DNA of 8,421 nt, taken from the NCBI RefSeq assembly GCF_020075705.1, contig NZ_JAIQUM010000129.1:1-8421 (forward strand). The letters run 5' to 3'. The stretch's first letter is position 1; each line of letters opens with the position of its first letter. The notes under the pieces were generated by a model. It saw only the letters and a list, made by a program, of their open reading frames with translations, did no database searches and had not been told where the DNA came from. Made by a program: the position numbers and the translations under genes. This DNA comes from Metabacillus rhizolycopersici. Lineage in GTDB: Bacteria; Bacillota; Bacilli; Bacillales; Bacillaceae. Of this stretch, positions 5,620 through 8,421 are shown one piece after another.

Positions 5620-6543
5620 ATCGAATTACGACATTTAGAATATTTTTTAATGGTTAGTAAAGAACTACATTTTACAAAAGCAGCTGAAAAATTAGGAATC
5701 TCTCAACCCACTTTAAGTCATCAAATTAAGATTCTCGAACAAGAGGTAGGGTATCCACTTTTTAACCGCGTTGGCAAGAAAATTGAGCTTACTAAGGTAG
5801 GAGAAATTGTACAACAAGAAGCATTGAATATTCAAGGTTCCATACAAAGTATCTCCTCTCAAATTGCAGCATTTACGAAAGTAGAAATCGGGGAATTGAA
5901 AATTGCTGTGTTACCAGGGGAAATAACTGATTTGGTATCTACTTTGTGTATTCAATTTAACCATTTATATCCGAACATTAAAGTGTTCATTCAAACTACT
6001 GATCAGGTGGAAAAGGCCGTTCTAGAAAATCGAGCTGATTTTGGTATTGGTTTTCAACTTAATCAATATGATATGTTGCAAGTGACGAAGTTATATGATG
6101 AAGAATTTTACCTGATTAGTAATCAGAGTAATGAAGAGCAGACGGTTTCATTTTCCTCTGTTTTAGATGGTCCTCTTATTTTATTTCCAAGTATGCATCA
6201 ATGTAGAAAAATACTTGATAAAACGAGCTATGAGGTTGGCAAGCAATTAGAGCCTATTGTTGAAACGTCTAGTATTAAATCTATCTTGAATCTAGTTCGA
6301 AGTGGTGTTGGTCGTAGTGTTGTTTCGCGTACATTATATGAATTTTATGATACAGAGGATTTGTTTTTCCAACATATTGAAAAACCATCTTTGACAAGAG
6401 CAGTTTATCTCGTGATGAAAAAGAATTGTTTTATTAATTATGCAGCACGTAAATATATTAAGTTATTAGTACGTGAAATCGAAAAGCTTCATTTTCACAC
6501 AGAGAAAGATTCGATTACTTCTTTACGAAGTTCTATATTATAG
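5620..6543 (+). CDS. LysR-type regulator with ATC in place of its expected start codon
   Basis: A LysR-type transcriptional regulator: N-terminal winged helix-turn-helix, then a C-terminal effector-binding domain. The first in-frame ATG is 5650, but the usual family N-terminus (M)ELRHLEYFL is encoded in frame from 5623, and the codon before it is ATC at 5620-5622 where ATG is expected. AAAGGA at 5604-5609 is placed for a start at 5620, and a TGA at 5611 excludes anything further upstream. HTH residues include FTKAAEKLGISQPTLSHQIK and LEQEVGYPLFNR. The effector domain (about 90-290) is complete. If 5650 is used, the first ten residues, part of helix 1, are lost. Counted from 5620 the protein has 308 residues, normal for the family. 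It precedes the HD gene, which it may regulate. Expression from ATC or from 5650 is uncertain. Confidence 0.8.
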   Translation: MELRHLEYFLMVSKELHFTKAAEKLGISQPTLSHQIKILEQEVGYPLFNRVGKKIELTKVGEIVQQEALNIQGSIQSISSQIAAFTKVEIGELKIAVLPGEITDLVSTLCIQFNHLYPNIKVFIQTTDQVEKAVLENRADFGIGFQLNQYDMLQVTKLYDEEFYLISNQSNEEQTVSFSSVLDGPLILFPSMHQCRKILDKTSYEVGKQLEPIVETSSIKSILNLVRSGVGRSVVSRTLYEFYDTEDLFFQHIEKPSLTRAVYLVMKKNCFINYAARKYIKLLVREIEKLHFHTEKDSITSLRSSIL

Positions 6544-6612
6544 TTTTTAACTATCATTATCATAGAATTAATTGTATAGGACGATGATGAATTTCTCTTT
6601 ACAATGAAGATA

Positions 6613-6632
6613 AGTTCATGAAAATGAGAACT
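6613..6632. repeat. Imperfect palindrome before the HD gene, possible operator
   Basis: AGTTC (6613-6617) and GAACT (6628-6632) form an inverted repeat with further TCAT/ATGA symmetry inside. It lies 25 bases before the HD-gene start codon. It could be a regulator site for the HD gene, but LysR boxes are usually longer and the symmetry is partial. Confidence 0.3.
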
Positions 6633-6657
6633 ATAAATTGTAAGGGGATGTTCAATT

Positions 6658-7296
6658 ATGTTACAAGAAGTAGCGGGTATTAAAATTCCTGATTCTCGAT
6701 TGGCGAAAGATGCAGCTGATATTTTACGTGAGCATGGGGACGACTTGTTGTGGAATCATTCAAATCGTGTGTTTTTATTTGGTGCAGTCAACGGAAAAAA
6801 AGCGAAGCAAAATTATGATTTAGAATTGCTATATGTCAGTGCTTTATTCCATGATTTAGGCTTAACAAAAAAGTTCAGTAGTCCAGATTTACGATTTGAA
6901 GTAGACGGTGCAAATGCAGCAAGAAGTTTTTTACAGCAGTATCAAATTCCAGATGAGTCGATTCGTCTTGTATGGGATGCTATTGCATTACATACGACAC
7001 CCGGTGTTGCAGAACATAAAGAGTCTGAAGTAGCACTACTCTTTTCAGGTGTTGGTTTAGATGTGATGGGAGATGGCTTTGAACAATTCCCTGACGACTT
7101 GCGTGAAGAAATTATAAAAGCTTTCCCTCGTAACAATTTCAAAAAGGAAATTATTCCAGCGTTTTATGAGGGCTTTAAGCATAAGCCAGAAACTACTTTT
7201 GGCAATATGAAAGAAGATGTTATTAAACATTTTAGAACGGAATATAAAAATAAGAATTTCTGTCATTGTATTTTACATTCACCATGGTCAGAATAA
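6658..7296 (+). CDS. HD-domain metal-dependent hydrolase, cyanamide hydratase-like
   Basis: A 212-residue protein of the HD superfamily, whose members bind metal through His and Asp. The likely ligands are H34 in LWNHSNRVFLFG (31-42), H65-D66 in LFHDLGLT (63-70), H112 in AIALHTTPG (108-116) and D135 in GVGLDVMG (131-138). The order N-H-S-x-R-V, then F/L-HDLGLT, then E/F-DGANAAR is that of proteins annotated as cyanamide hydratase-like HD proteins. The actual substrate in Bacillus is unknown, and a role in nitrile or nucleotide metabolism cannot be told apart. The end NFCHCILHSPWSE agrees with a complete C-terminus. The start ATG 6658 has AAGGGG ten bases upstream. It follows the LysR gene by about 115 bases and ends well before a strong terminator at 7505. 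Confidence 0.82.
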   Translation: MLQEVAGIKIPDSRLAKDAADILREHGDDLLWNHSNRVFLFGAVNGKKAKQNYDLELLYVSALFHDLGLTKKFSSPDLRFEVDGANAARSFLQQYQIPDESIRLVWDAIALHTTPGVAEHKESEVALLFSGVGLDVMGDGFEQFPDDLREEIIKAFPRNNFKKEIIPAFYEGFKHKPETTFGNMKEDVIKHFRTEYKNKNFCHCILHSPWSE

Positions 7297-7470
7297 GAAA
7301 CAGAAATGACAACGTAACGACGGAGAAGGGTTGACCATTTATACAGGGGTATTCTTTGGCTTCTTAAACGTTGTAAATCCGTATTTTCCTGACTATTAAA
7401 GTAAAGGTTGTGTATATTAAACAGGTGACGCATTTCTATATGTTTTTTTATTAGTAAGTGATTTATATAC

Positions 7471-7497
7471 TTATTCCAGAATAGGGCCATTAATGGA
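7471..7497. repeat. GGGCCA intergenic motif, copy 2
   Basis: TTATTCCAGAATAGGGCCA (7471-7489) matches 3424-3442 at 16 of 19 positions, and ATTCCA/TGGAGT symmetry surrounds the loop. It precedes the strong terminator by a few bases. Two related copies in one window support a dispersed intergenic element. Confidence 0.45.
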
Positions 7498-7504
7498 GTA
7501 ACGA

Positions 7505-7550
7505 AAAAAGCCTAATTTCTCAATTTTAATACTGAGAAATTAGGCTTTTT
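7505..7550. terminator. Strong bidirectional rho-independent terminator
   Basis: AAAAAGCCTAATTTCTCA (7505-7522) and its exact reverse complement (7533-7550) form an 18-bp stem around a 10-base loop. T-run on the right and A-run on the left make it usable from both sides: for the HD gene on the plus strand and for the CBO0543-type gene on the minus strand, which converge here. Confidence 0.9.
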
Positions 7551-7757
7551 AATATTAGAATTTCCTTAACATTATAAATATATGGTTCCTGATGCTAACT
7601 CGAGTTGGATGTGCAAAATATTGCCTAAAATAGGGGCAAAATAACTCCTAAAGTGACATCCTTAGCGTAGGAAAACTTGGCTTTCTTTATGTCGAAATTT
7701 GCTTAGCGTATGTTTTGCGCTTTTTGTTGGTAGGACCCCTTATAGATCTTCTTCAAT
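7551..7757. other. Intergenic region with duplicated CTTAGCGTA, possible repeat element
   Basis: Gene-free stretch between terminator and the CBO0543 stop. It holds TTGCC/GGCAA symmetry at 7621-7639 and the nonamer CTTAGCGTA twice (7661-7669, 7702-7710), the second within TTGCTTAGCGTATGTTTTGC. I recall very similar wording from B. cereus-group intergenic DNA, so it may be a copy of a dispersed repeat; this is memory, not a search. Confidence 0.4.
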
Positions 7758-8219
7758 TTATCTTTCCTGCCTGTTAATTAATTGCATAAGGATACGGATA
7801 AACATCATTAGAAAAAAGATACTGATAAACGTATGTATCCATGTCCATGTATGGTATTCAATTAAATCAGTATATCTTTCCAAAAGAACTTCAATGATCG
7901 TTAAAACAGAGGTATACAATGCACATTTCAGAATAATGCTAGGATATCTTGAATAATAAGTTGCTTGATAAAAGTAAATGCAGACAACTGGAAGTAAAAG
8001 ATATTCATAAAGAAGGCTAGAACTGAAATATTTACTTAAAAAGCTTATGGGATATTCGAGCATTTTTTCTTCTACAACAAGAACACCAAGAAATACTGAG
8101 AAAAAAGAGGTCAATAAGAAAATTAAAATCCAATCTTTGATTGGTGGTTTTCTTAAACTAAAAAAGAGTAGAGCGATTCCGATTATGAGCAGTGACCATA
8201 AAATTATTTTCTCTATCAA
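7758..8219 (-). CDS. CBO0543-family integral membrane protein
   Basis: A 153-residue, strongly hydrophobic protein with about five membrane segments: residues 4-21, 29-49, 67-86, 94-111 and 126-147. The start MIEKIILWSLLIIGIALLFF, then RKPPIKDWILIFLLTSFFS (23-41), YEYLLLPVVCIYFYQATYY (71-89) and the WTWIHTFISIFF segment match the layout of the CBO0543 family found in many copies in Bacillus and Clostridium. The function of the family is not established. The start codon is TTG at 8219, chosen because AAGGA lies about ten bases upstream and the family begins with such an N-terminus. It has its own promoter at 8259-8288 and ends facing the bidirectional terminator at 7505-7550. Confidence 0.8.
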   Translation of the reverse strand: MIEKIILWSLLIIGIALLFFSLRKPPIKDWILIFLLTSFFSVFLGVLVVEEKMLEYPISFLSKYFSSSLLYEYLLLPVVCIYFYQATYYSRYPSIILKCALYTSVLTIIEVLLERYTDLIEYHTWTWIHTFISIFFLMMFIRILMQLINRQER

Positions 8220-8258
8220 GATAAACTAATCCTTCCATCATTAATTTACTCATCAATC

Positions 8259-8288
8259 ATTATAACAAACCTTTGCCATTGCTCATAA
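8259..8288 (-). promoter_or_regulatory. Extended -10 promoter of the CBO0543-type gene
   Basis: On the minus strand, TGTTATAAT gives a perfect TATAAT (8264-8259) with the TGn extension. A weak -35 TTATGA lies 18 bases before it (8288-8283). The start codon is 40 bases downstream. Confidence 0.6.
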
Positions 8289-8299
8289 TTGGTTTTATG

Positions 8300-8421
8300 G
8301 TGCGACAAGAAGTCGCATTCACACAGTGTAGCTTACGCTACTCATCTAGATACAAAGATGATCTCCATCCGAAACTGCATGCTTGGTAACGAGTTTGTAG
8401 GTTGCATGAGGAAATGCGGAA
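8300..8421 (+). mobile_element. 5' end of a group II intron (domain I), cut by the window edge
   Basis: GTGCGAC at 8300 matches the GUGYG consensus of group II intron 5' ends. It is followed by three hairpins in a row: TGCGAC/GTCGCA (8301-8317), GTAGC/GCTAC (8328-8341) and TCATCT/AGATGA (8342-8361), then CATCCGAAACTGC and GGTAACGAG. The order and spacing parallel the start of Ll.LtrB domain I as I remember it (GTGCGCCC hairpin, TAC hairpin, AACCGAAA block). The reverse transcriptase ORF and 3' end lie outside. The 5' exon would end at TTTTATG (8293-8299), a few bases before the minus-strand promoter of the CBO0543-type gene. Confidence 0.75.

Noticed and set aside
6540..6554. ATAGTT/AACTAT hairpin at the LysR stop codon as a terminator
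   Set aside because: Six A/T-rich pairs with a 3-base loop and no T-tract are too weak.
7331..7399. 22-codon TTG frame with a hydrophobic start (MTIYTGVFFGFL)
   Set aside because: It is protein-like but very short, with GGAGAAGGG too close to the TTG. It could be a gene remnant, but there is not enough to call.
7263..7490. Minus-strand ORF of 75 codons after the HD gene
   Set aside because: It overlaps the HD gene end, lacks an SD and reads as low-information sequence.
7699..7956. Plus-strand ORF of 85 codons
   Set aside because: Its second half is antisense to the CBO0543-type gene and the first half is the CTTAGCGTA region; no SD.

Overview
The window is AT-rich DNA that reads as a Bacillus chromosome or plasmid, most likely of the Bacillus cereus group. 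The pointers are PaiA/PaiB homologues, a CBO0543-type membrane protein, AAGGAG-type ribosome binding sites, TTG starts and A/T-tracted stem-loop terminators. Two short intergenic motifs also resemble sequences I remember from B. cereus-group intergenic DNA. The species call is inference.

Left part (1-2083) is a mobile-element scrapyard. The last 27 codons and right end of an IS3-family element (3-127) abut a decayed IS1595-family (ISXO2-like) transposase (138-852), which has lost its N-terminus, its first catalytic region and its frame. The transposase stop overlaps the start of an intact class I SAM methyltransferase (849-1478) as ATGA, so that gene may be a passenger. Next comes an ORF (1518-2033) whose last ~120 residues look like an orphan HEPN-like domain and whose first ~47 residues look like non-coding DNA, closed by a strong terminator (2042-2083).

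Minus-strand pair (2234-2925): a small single-pass membrane protein and a small soluble coiled-coil protein, neither recognised. The stop of the first supplies bases of the ribosome binding site of the second, so they are probably made together. Then follow about 700 bases with no intact gene: a hairpin over a Shine-Dalgarno sequence, a small ORF broken by TGA, and an intergenic stem-loop.

Centre (3531-5271): a tight operon of a MarR-type regulator, a PaiA-like polyamine N-acetyltransferase and PaiB. Two near-identical palindromes, TTGCAWWTGCAA, lie before the MarR gene, so autoregulation of the operon is likely. Behind it is a frameshifted remnant of an unrecognised gene (5272-5515).

Right part: a LysR-type regulator whose expected ATG reads ATC (5620), an HD-domain hydrolase of the cyanamide-hydratase type, a perfect 18-bp bidirectional terminator (7505-7550), a convergent CBO0543 membrane protein with its own extended -10 promoter, and at the edge the 5' end of a group II intron (from 8300) just upstream of that promoter. 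No tRNA, rRNA or CRISPR array was seen.
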